DNA of 64,000 bases from Microbacterium sp. AG1240 (GTDB taxonomy: Bacteria; Actinomycetota; Actinomycetes; Actinomycetales; Microbacteriaceae): assembly GCF_003635115.1 (NCBI RefSeq), contig NZ_RBXJ01000003.1, positions 321,324 through 385,323 of the forward strand, read 5' to 3'. The translations under genes were made by a program, and so were the position numbers. The notes beneath the pieces are model-generated. The model was not told where the DNA came from and ran no database searches. It saw only the letters and a program-made list of their open reading frames with translations. The stretch's first letter is position 1, and every line of letters begins with the position of its first letter. This document shows, piece after piece, positions 25,100-34,500 of the stretch.

Positions 25100-27430
25100 C
25101 TACGCGGCGGGCTCGGTGACGGTGGCGCCGAAGGCGGCGGGCAGCGTCGCGGTCGACACGGCGCGGAGCTCCGAGACCGGCAGCGTGAACACGCCCTGGA
25201 TCTCGAGCGCCGCCTCTTCGCCGTCGGCGGCCGGATCGGTGACGCCGATGCGCAGCACGGGGTAGTCGCGGCCCGCGCAGAGCCCGCGGAACTTCACGTC
25301 CTCCTCGCGCGGCACCGACACGATCACGCGGCCGGTCGACTCCGAGAAGAGGGCGGTCGCCGCATCCACCCCGTCGCGCTCCATGATCTCGGTGAGCCAC
25401 ACCCGGGCCCCGACGCCGAAGCGCAGAACGCCCTCGGCGAGGGCCTGGCCGAGCCCGCCCGCGGAGAGGTCGTGGGCGCTGGAGACGAGCGACTGGTCGG
25501 ATGCTGCGCGCAGCAGCTCGCCCAGCCGCTTCTCGCCGGCGAGGTCGACCTGGGGCGGGCGTCCGCCGAGGTGGTCGTGGATCGTGTCGGCCCAGGCCGA
25601 GCCGTCGAGCTCCTCGCGTGTGATGCCGAGCAGGTAGAGGTTCTCGCCGGCGTCCTGCCAGCCGCTGGGGATGCGCGCAGCGACGTCGTCGATGATGCCG
25701 AGCACTCCCACGACCGGGGTCGGGAAGATCGGGGCGTCACCCGTCTGGTTGTAGAACGACACGTTGCCGCCGGTGACCGGGATGCCGATCTCGAGGCACG
25801 CGTCGGCGAGGCCCTCGACGGCCTGCGAGAACTGCCACATGACCTCGGGGTTCTCGGGGCTGCCGAAGTTCAGGCAGTCGGTGACCGCCGTGGGGGCGGC
25901 GCCGGTGACGGCGACGTTGCGGTAGGCCTCGGCCAGGGCGAGACGCGCTCCCTGGTAGGGGTCGAGCTGGCAGTAGCGGCCGTTGCAGTCTGTGGCGATC
26001 GAGAAGCCGAGACCCGATTCCTCGTCGACGCGGATCATTCCGGCGTCGTCGGGGAACGACAGGGCCGTGTTTCCGAGCACGAAGTAGTCGTACTGGTTCG
26101 TGATCCACGAGGTGTCGGCGAGGTTGGGGCTGGCGAGCAGACGCGTGAACTGGTCGCGGAGGGTGTCGGGATCGCTCGAGCGGGGAAGAGCGCTGGCCGA
26201 GTCGGCCTGCAGGGCATCGATCCACGTCGGGTAGGCGACGGGGCGCTCGTAGACGGGGCCGTCGACCGCGACGGTGGAGGGGTCGACGTCGACGATGCGC
26301 TCGCCGTGCCAGTCGATGACGAGGCGGCCGTCTCCGGTGACCTCGCCCAGCACGCTGGTCTCGACGTCCCATTTCGCCACGACCGCGAGGAAGGCGTCGA
26401 GCTTCTCGGGAGCCACGATCGCCATCATGCGCTCCTGACTCTCGCTCATGAGGATCTCCTCCGGCGTGAGCGACGGGTCGCGCAGCAGCACCTTCGACAG
26501 CTCGACCTTCATGCCGCTGTTGCCGTTGGCGGCGAGCTCGCTCGTGGCGCACGAGATGCCGGCGGCGCCGAGGTCTTGGATCGCCTCGACGAGCTCGGCC
26601 TTGTAGAGCTCGAGGCAGCATTCGATGAGCACCTTCTCGGCGAACGGGTCGCCGACCTGCACCGCGGGGCGCTTGGTCGGTCCGCCGTCGGCGAAGGTGT
26701 CGGAGGCGAGGATGGATGCTCCGCCGATGCCGTCGCCGCCCGTGCGGGCGCCGAACAGCACGACCTTGTTGCCGACGCCCGACGCGTTCGCGAGCTTCAG
26801 GTCTTCGTGGCGGAGGACCCCCACCGCGAGGGCGTTGACGAGGGGGTTGCCCTGGTAGACCGCGTCGAAGACGGTCTCGCCGCCGATGTTCGGCAGCCCG
26901 AGGCAGTTCGCGTAGAACGAGATCCCGCTGGTGACCCCGTGCACGACGCGGGCGGTGTCGGGGTGGTCGATCGCGCCGAAACGCAGCTGGTCCATGACCG
27001 CGACGGGGCGGGCGCCCATCGAGATGATGTCGCGCACGATGCCGCCGACGCCCGTGGCGGCGCCCTGGAACGGCTCGATGTAGCTCGGGTGATTGTGCGA
27101 CTCGACCTTGAAGGTCACGGCCCAGCCCTGCCCGACGTCGACGACGCCCGCGTTCTGGCCCATACCGACCATGAGGCGCGTCTTCATCTCGTCGGAGACC
27201 TTCTGGCCGAACTGGCGCAGGTAGATCTTGCTCGACTTGTAGGAGCAGTGCTCCGACCACATCACGGAGTACATCGCCAGCTCGCCGCTCGTGGGGCGGC
27301 GGCCGAGGATCTCGCGGATCTTCGCGTACTCGTCGGACTTGAGGCCGAGCGCGCCGTAGGGCTGCTCCTTCTCGGGCGTCGACGCGGCGTTCTGCACGGT
27401 GTCGGCGAGGGATGCTGCGGGGCTGGTCAC
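25100..27430 (-). CDS. purL: Phosphoribosylformylglycinamidine synthase, large subunit
   Basis: A 776-residue cytosolic synthetase subunit that makes FGAM from FGAR, ATP and glutamine-derived ammonia in purine synthesis. This length is the small PurL type that works with separate PurS and PurQ, which are not in the window. Landmarks are [51 protein letters not shown] and [17 protein letters not shown]. The GTG at 27430 is chosen because the family start is near the [13 protein letters not shown] segment, with GGAG upstream. GATAGGATGGCGCTATC, a small inverted repeat containing a -10-like TAGGAT, lies about 35 bp upstream. Confidence 0.96.
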   Translation of the reverse strand: MTSPAASLADTVQNAASTPEKEQPYGALGLKSDEYAKIREILGRRPTSGELAMYSVMWSEHCSYKSSKIYLRQFGQKVSDEMKTRLMVGMGQNAGVVDVGQGWAVTFKVESHNHPSYIEPFQGAATGVGGIVRDIISMGARPVAVMDQLRFGAIDHPDTARVVHGVTSGISFYANCLGLPNIGGETVFDAVYQGNPLVNALAVGVLRHEDLKLANASGVGNKVVLFGARTGGDGIGGASILASDTFADGGPTKRPAVQVGDPFAEKVLIECCLELYKAELVEAIQDLGAAGISCATSELAANGNSGMKVELSKVLLRDPSLTPEEILMSESQERMMAIVAPEKLDAFLAVVAKWDVETSVLGEVTGDGRLVIDWHGERIVDVDPSTVAVDGPVYERPVAYPTWIDALQADSASALPRSSDPDTLRDQFTRLLASPNLADTSWITNQYDYFVLGNTALSFPDDAGMIRVDEESGLGFSIATDCNGRYCQLDPYQGARLALAEAYRNVAVTGAAPTAVTDCLNFGSPENPEVMWQFSQAVEGLADACLEIGIPVTGGNVSFYNQTGDAPIFPTPVVGVLGIIDDVAARIPSGWQDAGENLYLLGITREELDGSAWADTIHDHLGGRPPQVDLAGEKRLGELLRAASDQSLVSSAHDLSAGGLGQALAEGVLRFGVGARVWLTEIMERDGVDAATALFSESTGRVIVSVPREEDVKFRGLCAGRDYPVLRIGVTDPAADGEEAALEIQGVFTLPVSELRAVSTATLPAAFGATVTEPAA

Positions 27431-27509
27431 GCGGCTGAACTCCAGAGATCGCGGGGATCGGGGATAGCGCCATCCTATCGGCGCGCGTGGACGCGGCCCG
27501 GTCGGCGCT

Positions 27510-28478
27510 CTAGCCGCGCGGGGAGTACGCGCGCCAGAGCAGCTTGGCGTGCTCGGACTTCGCCCGGGCGACGCCCCCCTCGTCGCCGCGGAGCGCGCTG
27601 ATCCACTCCGCGACGCGCGACGCGAGGGCGGCGACGAACATGCGGATGTCGGCGTGCCGGGCGGGAGGAACTTCGGCCTCGTCCGACGGCATCTGCCCGC
27701 GGCGCGGCAGGTCGTCGTCGAGGTGGCGGACCACGAGCTTGGCGACACCCACGGCGTGGCCGTTGATGATCGAGTGCGCCGCCCCCTTCATCTCCCAGCG
27801 CCAGGCGTCGGGGAGGGCGTCGGCGAGTCGGGAATGGAAGCGACGGGGCGATGACCGATCGAACTCGCCGCGGATGAGCAGGGTGCGCGATCGCACGAGA
27901 CGCACGCGGTCGCTGATGCGGTAGCGGAGCATGTGCGGCAGCACGGTGAGGAAGTAGACCATGCCGCAGAGGATGTAGGCCGACAGGGCCGTCATCGCGA
28001 GGTGGAACGACTCGTGTGCGGCCGACTGCGCGAAGCGCACGCCCTGGAGGAGTGCGGCCGATTCGGCTTCGTTGACGACGGGACTGACGAGCACGCCGCG
28101 GCTGAGGCCCGTGCGGCGCACGAGCACCTCGGTCACGACCTGGGTGCCCATGGAGTGGCCGATCAGCACCGGGTCGCGCAGGTCGAACCGGTCGAGGACG
28201 GCCTCGACCTGATCGGCGAAGAACGCGGCGGTGGGGGCCTCGTCGGGGCGTCGCACGCCCGCGAACCCCGGGAGGTCGAGGGCGTAGACCGCACCCTTGC
28301 GGGCCAGGAGCGGCGCGAGGAATTCGAAGTAGGTCGCGGCGACCCCGATCCCGGCGACGAGCACGAAGGCGGTGGCGTCGTCGCCGCTGTCGGTCGTCAT
28401 GCGGGTGACGCGCGTGACCACGTCGCCGTTGTGCACGTGCTCGACGGAGACGTCGATCGGGGCGTCGTCTTCGCTCAT
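27510..28478 (-). CDS. Alpha/beta hydrolase
   Basis: A 322-residue cytosolic alpha/beta-hydrolase-fold protein. The oxyanion strand reads [16 protein letters not shown], the nucleophile elbow LIGHSMGTQ gives Ser109, the probable acid lies in [12 protein letters not shown], and the base is the His in [14 protein letters not shown] Met/Tyr-rich cap (about 150-185) probably lines a hydrophobic pocket. The tail beyond residue 270 is variable and helical. The ATG at 28478 was chosen; a long upstream extension falls in the palindromic repeat. Its substrate is unknown. Confidence 0.85.
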   Translation of the reverse strand: MSEDDAPIDVSVEHVHNGDVVTRVTRMTTDSGDDATAFVLVAGIGVAATYFEFLAPLLARKGAVYALDLPGFAGVRRPDEAPTAAFFADQVEAVLDRFDLRDPVLIGHSMGTQVVTEVLVRRTGLSRGVLVSPVVNEAESAALLQGVRFAQSAAHESFHLAMTALSAYILCGMVYFLTVLPHMLRYRISDRVRLVRSRTLLIRGEFDRSSPRRFHSRLADALPDAWRWEMKGAAHSIINGHAVGVAKLVVRHLDDDLPRRGQMPSDEAEVPPARHADIRMFVAALASRVAEWISALRGDEGGVARAKSEHAKLLWRAYSPRG

Positions 28479-28537
28479 CGCTACAGCCTGCCAGCCCCCG
28501 GGGCCCGCAGCATCCGCCCCCGTCCCCGTCCCCGTCG

Positions 28538-28618
28538 CCTCCCGCGAGACGTCATCGTGGCCACGAGACTGCTGTCCACGGGCGCAGTCTCGTCGCCCGG
28601 TTGGCGTCTCACGGGAGG
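28538..28618. repeat. Nested palindrome in a divergent promoter region
   Basis: The outer arms CCTCCCGCGAGACG (28538-28551) and CGTCTCACGGGAGG (28605-28618) match at 13 of 14 positions. The inner arms ACGAGACTGC (28563-28572) and GCAGTCTCGT (28584-28593) match perfectly. It sits between divergent genes, so it is not a terminator. It contains the GAGAC/GTCTC core of the other nested palindromes. Confidence 0.75.
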
Positions 28619-28625
28619 AGGGCTC

Positions 28626-28654
28626 TTGACGACCCGCGCGGGCGGGGCTAACGT
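28626..28654 (+). promoter_or_regulatory. Leaderless promoter of the ArsR gene
   Basis: TTGACG (28626-28631), an exact 17-bp spacer, and TAACGT (28649-28654) form a strong sigma-70-type promoter. Transcription would start within a few bases of the ATG at 28663. No ribosome-binding site is present. Confidence 0.75.
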
Positions 28655-28671
28655 ACAACCAAATGGTTGTA
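28654..28671. promoter_or_regulatory. ArsR operator covering the start codon
   Basis: TACAACCA-AA-TGGTTGTA is a perfect 8+2+8 palindrome. It begins in the -10 element and includes the ATG. Binding of the ArsR-type product would directly occlude transcription start, so this is a strong case for autorepression. Confidence 0.78.
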
Positions 28672-29034
28672 GAAACGGAAACCCAGAACGCGCAGCTCGA
28701 CCGGATCTTCCGGGCGCTGGCAGACGTGACGCGACGCGACATCGTGCAGCGCACCATCCGCGGCGAGCAGTCGGTGTCGGCGCTCGCCGCCGACTACGAC
28801 ATGAGCTTCGCCGCCGTGCAGAAGCACGTGGCCGTGCTCGAGGCCGCCGAGCTCATCGTCAAGCGCGCCGACGGGCGGGAGCGCCTCGTGCGCGCCAACC
28901 CGGCCACGATCGCCCGCGTCCGCGAGCTGATGACGCGCTACGAAGCCCTGTGGCGCGCCCGCATCGACCGGCTCGACGCGTTCCTGGCCGAGCCCGAGCG
29001 ACTGCCTGAGAAGCAGCAAGACCACGAGAACTGA
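28663..29034 (+). CDS. ArsR-type winged-helix repressor
   Basis: A 123-residue ArsR/SmtB-fold regulator. The winged helix reads LDRIFRALADVTRRDIVQRT followed by SVSALAADYDMSFAAVQKHV and the wing ADGRERLVRANP; a C-terminal helix ends QQDHEN. No metal-binding Cys pair is present, so it is of the metal-independent type commonly paired with SRPBCC genes. It forms an operon with the double SRPBCC gene that follows 10 bp later. The ATG sits inside the operator. Confidence 0.92.
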   Translation: MVVETETQNAQLDRIFRALADVTRRDIVQRTIRGEQSVSALAADYDMSFAAVQKHVAVLEAAELIVKRADGRERLVRANPATIARVRELMTRYEALWRARIDRLDAFLAEPERLPEKQQDHEN

Positions 29035-29044
29035 GGAGGACACC

Positions 29045-30025
29045 ATGCCCGTCACCGCCGTTACCACCGATCCCGAGTCGCTCACGATGACGCTCGTCGC
29101 CGACGTCAAGGCCTCGCCGGCGCGCCTGTGGCGCGCCTTCACCGAGCCCGAGCAGCTCGGGCGCTTCTGGGGCCCTCCCGGCTGGCCCGCCACCTTCGAG
29201 ACGTTCGACTTCACCGTCGGCGGACGCGCCCAGTACGCCATGACGAGCCCCCGGGGCGAGAGGTCGCGCGGTGCGTGGGAGTTCCTGCGCATCGACCCGA
29301 CCAGTGGGTACGAGGTGATCGACTCGTTCGTCGACGAGGACGGGCGCGCGGCGGAAGGGATGCCGTCGATGCGCATGACCTTCGCGTTCGACGGGACCGA
29401 GACCGGCGCACGTGTCACCACCGTCACGTACTTCCCGTCGGCCGAGGCGCTCGAGCAGCTCACCGCGATGGGCATGGTCGAGGGCTCGACGCTCGCGATC
29501 GGCCAGCTCGACCGGGTCGTCGCCGACCTCCGCGACTACGCGCGGGGGAGCGGCACGCAGACCGAGCTGCTCGACGACACCCACGTGCGCATCACCCGGG
29601 CGATCGACGGGCCCCGCGACCTGGTCTGGCGGGCGCACCACGATCCCGACCTGATGAAGAGATGGCTGCTCGGCCCCGACGGCTGGCGCATGACCGTCTG
29701 CGAGCCCAGCGCGGAGGCGGGCGGCCGCTACCGCTACGCGTGGGCGCCGGAGGACGGCACCGAGGGCGAGCCCTTCGGCTTCGACGGCGAGGTGCTCCTG
29801 TCGGAGGCTCCCTCGCGATCGGTCACGACCGAGCACATGACGGGCACCGACTACCCGTCGACGACGAACGACATGTCGCTCTACGAGGAGGACGGCGTGA
29901 CCCTCCTCACGCTCCTCATCGAGTACCCCGACAAGGAGACGCGCGACATGGTGCTCGCCACGGGCATGACCGACGGGATGGAGAGCAGCTACGTGCGCCT
30001 CGAAGGCGCGCTCGCCGACGCCTGA
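29045..30025 (+). CDS. Tandem SRPBCC (AHSA1-like) domain protein
   Basis: A 326-residue cytosolic protein with two START-like helix-grip domains. The first (about 10-160) starts VKASPARLWRAFTEPEQLGR, and the second (about 175-320) starts AIDGPRDLVWRAHHDPDLMK. Such domains bind hydrophobic ligands, and the ligand probably controls the co-transcribed ArsR repressor. Each domain keeps the F/W-x-G-P/PDGW loop. TGAGGAGG precedes the ATG by 5 nt. Single-domain relatives are the rule; two domains in one chain suggest an internal duplication. Confidence 0.88.
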   Translation: MPVTAVTTDPESLTMTLVADVKASPARLWRAFTEPEQLGRFWGPPGWPATFETFDFTVGGRAQYAMTSPRGERSRGAWEFLRIDPTSGYEVIDSFVDEDGRAAEGMPSMRMTFAFDGTETGARVTTVTYFPSAEALEQLTAMGMVEGSTLAIGQLDRVVADLRDYARGSGTQTELLDDTHVRITRAIDGPRDLVWRAHHDPDLMKRWLLGPDGWRMTVCEPSAEAGGRYRYAWAPEDGTEGEPFGFDGEVLLSEAPSRSVTTEHMTGTDYPSTTNDMSLYEEDGVTLLTLLIEYPDKETRDMVLATGMTDGMESSYVRLEGALADA

Positions 30026-30074
30026 ATCCGCTCCCCGGGGTTACGCTGATCGGGGGCGGTAAGGGGTAGGGCCG

Positions 30075-31325
30075 ATGGATGCTGCGCGGGCCATGACGGC
30101 ATTCTTCGACGCGCCCGTGAGGGGCAAGAACCTCGATGACCTGCGACGCACGAACCTCGCCACGGCCCTCGGTCTGATCCATGCCGCCCGCTCGATATCG
30201 CGGGCCGACCTGACGCGCTCGATGGGGCTGAACCGCTCGACCATCGCGACGATCGTGGCCGACCTCGAGGCGCGCGATCTGATCGTCATCGGCGGTGCGC
30301 GCGACACCAAGCGCATCGGTCGCCCCAGCCTCGAGATCTCGACGTCGGATCGTCACGTGGTGATCGCGGTCAATCCCGAGCTCGACGCGACGACCCTCGG
30401 GATCGTGGCGATGGGCGGGCGTGTGCTCCGCGAGGTGCGCATGGATCACGAACGCCCCCCGTCGGCCCGCGAGGTCGTCAACTCGGTGCGGGCCCTCGTC
30501 GCGGGCATGCAGCCCGAGCTCGGGCAGCGCCACGAGGTGCTGGGCGTCGCGCTCGCGGTGCCGGGGCTCGTCTCGGCCGTCGACGGCTCGGTGCGTCTCG
30601 CTCCGCATCTCGAGTGGGTCGACGAGCCGATCGCGGCGATGCTCGCCGAGGCGCTCGGGGTTCCGGCCTGGGCGGTCAACGACGCGAGCTGCGGCGTCGT
30701 GGCCGAGGTGCTCTTCGGGGCGGGGATCGGCAGCGGCAACGTCGTGTATCTGAACGGCGGGGCCAGTGGCGTGGGCGGCGGAGTCGTCGCCGAATCGCGT
30801 CTCATCCAGGGCCGCGGGGGTTTTGGCGGGGAGATCGGACATACCCTGGTGCGCTCCGACGGGGCCGCGTGCCGGTGCGGATCGCGGGGGTGCCTCGAAG
30901 CCGAGGTGACCCGCACCGCGTTGCTCGAGGCGGTCTCGCTCGAGCCCGCCCGCGCGCACGAGCTGGAGGCGCTGCTGTTCGAGGCCTACGCGCAGAGCGA
31001 CGATGTGCGCGCGCTCGTCGACGCGCAGCTCTCCTCCCTCGCGGTCGCGTTGCGGACGGCCGTGAACATGCTCAACCCCGAGATCGTCGTGCTCGGCGGA
31101 TTCCTCGAGATCCTGGGGCGGATCGGGGGCGAGAGGCTCGAACGGATGCTGCGCGAGGTGGCTCTTCCCGGGCCCGGCCAGCAGGTGCGTCTTGAGGGGG
31201 CACGGCTCGGGCGCATGAACCTCCTCATCGGGGCGGCGGAGCTCGCGTTCCGCCCGCTGCTGAGCGATCCGGCGGCAGCGCCCGTGGTCGCCGGCCGCGA
31301 GCACGCCGCCGGCGCCCTCTCGTAG
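30075..31325 (+). CDS. ROK family transcriptional regulator
   Basis: A 416-residue ROK repressor. The N-terminal winged helix-turn-helix includes SRADLTRSMGLNRSTIATIV and the wing IGRPSLEIS. The sugar-kinase-like domain follows from about residue 90, with GLVSAVDGSVRLAPHLEW and the ROK zinc motif CRCGSRGCLE (three Cys plus an upstream GH). The ATP-binding loop appears degenerate, fitting a regulator. It precedes the ThuA/sugar-dehydrogenase gene on the same strand and is its probable regulator, responding to a sugar. Confidence 0.92.
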   Translation: MDAARAMTAFFDAPVRGKNLDDLRRTNLATALGLIHAARSISRADLTRSMGLNRSTIATIVADLEARDLIVIGGARDTKRIGRPSLEISTSDRHVVIAVNPELDATTLGIVAMGGRVLREVRMDHERPPSAREVVNSVRALVAGMQPELGQRHEVLGVALAVPGLVSAVDGSVRLAPHLEWVDEPIAAMLAEALGVPAWAVNDASCGVVAEVLFGAGIGSGNVVYLNGGASGVGGGVVAESRLIQGRGGFGGEIGHTLVRSDGAACRCGSRGCLEAEVTRTALLEAVSLEPARAHELEALLFEAYAQSDDVRALVDAQLSSLAVALRTAVNMLNPEIVVLGGFLEILGRIGGERLERMLREVALPGPGQQVRLEGARLGRMNLLIGAAELAFRPLLSDPAAAPVVAGREHAAGALS

Positions 31326-31412
31326 CGCAGGCCGCGCGCCCCTCCTTCCGCCGCCGCCGAGCCGGGCGGCGCGTGCTCTGCGATGTCGTCACGGGCGACC
31401 GCGCGACCAGTA

Positions 31413-31446
31413 TGTCTTGACAGACAACAAATGGAACTCATAGGGT
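31413..31446 (+). promoter_or_regulatory. Promoter and candidate ROK operator of the ThuA megagene
   Basis: TTGACA (31417-31422) is a perfect -35; TAGGGT (31441-31446) follows after 18 bp. TGTCT-TGAC-AGACA (31413-31426) is an inverted repeat overlapping the -35, so a repressor bound here would exclude RNA polymerase. Assignment to the ROK protein is inferred from adjacency. Confidence 0.5.
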
Positions 31447-31543
31447 TGCCGCAACCACCGGATGCACCGTCGCTTCCTTGGCGCCCGCCCCACGCGGGTG
31501 ATCCGACCACACCGACGGTGGCTCGGCTCGAGAGGATGACCCC

Positions 31544-34500
31544 TTGTACACAGCTGTACGAAACCGCCGATCTCGCGTCATGGCGAGCCTCACGGCCGCC
31601 GCCCTCGCGATACCCCTCGCACTGATGAGCGCACCTGCTGCGACGGCCGCGCCGTCGGCTGCCGCGGCCGCTCCCGTTCAGGCCGCAGCCGAGGAGGCGG
31701 GCGAGTTCCGCGCCCTCGTCTTCTCCAAGACGGCCGGCTTCCGTCACGACTCCATCCCCGCCGGGATCGCGTCTATCGAGAAGCTCGGAGCCGACAACGG
31801 CTTCGACGTCGACACGACGGAAGACGCCACGGCGTTCACCGATGAGAACCTCGCCTCCTACGACGTCGTCATCTGGCTGTCGACGACCGGGGATGTGCTC
31901 AACGCCGACCAGCAGGCGGCGTTCGAGCGGTACATCCAGGCCGGTGGCGGCTACGCGGGCGTGCACGCGGCCTCCGACACCGAGTACGAGTGGCCCTGGT
32001 ACAACGAGCTGGTCGGCGCCTACTTCCAGGGCCACCCCGCACCCCAGAACGCGGAGGTCAAGGTCGAAGACCACGCGCACCCCTCCACCGCGCACCTCCC
32101 CGAGGTCTGGCCGCGCTACGACGAGTGGTACGACTTCCGCACGAACCCGCGTGACGACGTGCATGTGCTCATGTCGCTCGACGAGTCGACCTACACCGGC
32201 GGCGGCATGGGCGTGGACCACCCGCTGGCCTGGTGCCAGACCTACGACGGCGGCCGCGCCTGGTACACCGGCGGCGGGCACACGAACGAGTCGTTCGAAG
32301 ACGCAGCCTTCGTCGAGCACCTGCTCGGCGGCATCCGCACCGCGGCGGGCGTCGAAGACGCCGACTGCAACGCGACGCAGAGCGAGAGCTTCGAGCTCGT
32401 CGCCCTCGACACGAACACCGGCAACCCGATGGCCCTCGAAGTGGCCGACGACACCACGGTGTTCTACGCCGAGCGCAACGGCCGCGTGCAGCGCATCGAC
32501 CCCGACACCCAGCAGACCACCACGGCGCTGAACCTGCCGGTCACCCTCGGAAACGAAGACGGTCTTCTCGGCCTCGTGCTCGACCCCGACTTCGCCACCA
32601 ACAACTGGCTCTACGTCTACTGGTCGCCGGCGACCGTCACCCCGGAGGACGGCCCCCACAACCGCATCTCGCGCTTCACCTACGACCGGGCCACTCAGAC
32701 CTTCGACGCGGCGTCCGAGAGGGCGCTGCTGAAGGTGAAGACCCAGCGCAACACCTGCTGCCACGCGGGCGGCGACATGGTCTTCGACCTCGACGGCAAC
32801 CTCATCCTCGCCACCGGCGACAACACCAACCCGTTCGAGTCCGACGGCTACACGCCGATCGACGAGCGCTCCGGTCGCAGCGACTACGACGCGCAGGGCA
32901 GCGCGGGCAACACGAACGACCTCCGCGGCAAGATCATCCGCATCACGCCGCAGGACGACGGCACCTACACCGTCCCCGAGGGCAACCTCTTCGCCGAGGG
33001 CACCGCGCAGACGCGCGCCGAGGTCTACGCCATGGGCTTCCGCAACCCGTTCCGCATCGGTCTCGACCCGTACACCGGCAACGTGCTCGTGGGCGACTAC
33101 GGCCCCGACGCGGGCGCGGCCAACCCGTCGCGCGGCCCGGCCGCGACGACCGAATGGAACATCGTCGACGAGCCCGGCAACTACGGCTGGCCGTACTGCG
33201 CCGGTGTCACCTGCTACAACGACTACAACTTCGGCACCCGCGTCTCGGGGGCGGTGTTCGACCCGCAGAACCTCGTCAACAACAGCCCGAACAACACCGG
33301 TCTGACGAACCTGCCGCCCGTCATCCAGCCCGAGTACTGGGGCTCTAGCGGCGCCGACAACCCCTTCAAGGAGATCGGTAACGGCTCGGGCTACAGCGGT
33401 GCCCCGATGGGCGGACCCGTCTACCAGTTCGACGCCGAGCTCGACTCCGACGTGAAGTGGCCCGCCTACTGGGACAACAAGGCCATCTTCGGAGACTGGA
33501 ACGCCGGTCAGGTCTTCAGCATGCAGCTGAACACCGACACGACGGATGCGGCGCGCAACACCGAGATCGTCGATGTGAACCGTGTCCTCCCCGGCATCCT
33601 CGACCCGGCTCAGGGCTTCTACCGGGCCATGGACATGACGTGGGGCCCGGAAGGCGCCCTTTACGTCATCGACTGGGGCCAGGGCTTCGGCGGCGACAAC
33701 GCCAGCTCCGGCATCTACCGCATCGACTACGTGCAGGCGAACCCCTCGCCGCTGGCGCGGGCGAGCTCCGACGTCACCAACGGCGCGGGCGACACCCTCG
33801 CGGTGAACTTCTCCTCCGAGGGCACGCGCCACCCGGCGGGCAAGGCGTTCACCGTCGAGTGGGACTTCGGCGACGGATCGCCGACGTCGAGCGAGGCCGA
33901 CCCCGCGCACACCTACGAGGGCGTCGGGCAGTACACCGCCACCCTCACGGTGACCGACGAGGACGGACGCACCTCGATCGCCACCATCAACCTGGTCGTC
34001 GGCAACGCCGAGCCCAAGGTGGAGATCGTCTTCCCGCAGTCGGGCGGATTCTTCAACTGGGGTGACGAGGTCGCCTACGAGGTCGTCATCACCGACCCGG
34101 ATGCGTCGGAGCCGATCGACTGCGCCAAGGTGCAGGTGCTTCCGGCCCTCGGCCACGACTCGCACCAGCACCCCTGGGGCGAGCTGAGCGGCTGCTCGGG
34201 CAGCATCCCCACCGGTCGCGACGGCGGGCACGGCATCACCTCCAACATCTTCTGGGTGGTCGACGTGCGCTACACCGACGACGGCGGAGCCGCAGGCGTG
34301 CCCCTCACCGGGTACGGCACGAACATCCTGAACCCGAAGCACTTCGAGGCCGAGTTCTTCGCCGCCACCGGCAACGTCGACGGACCCGGTGGAGTGCAGA
34401 CCGAGACCACGGGCGACGAGGGCGGCGGACTGAATCTGTCGTACGTCGAGCCGGGCGACTGGTGGTCGTACGAGCCGATCAACTTCACCGGGATCGACGG

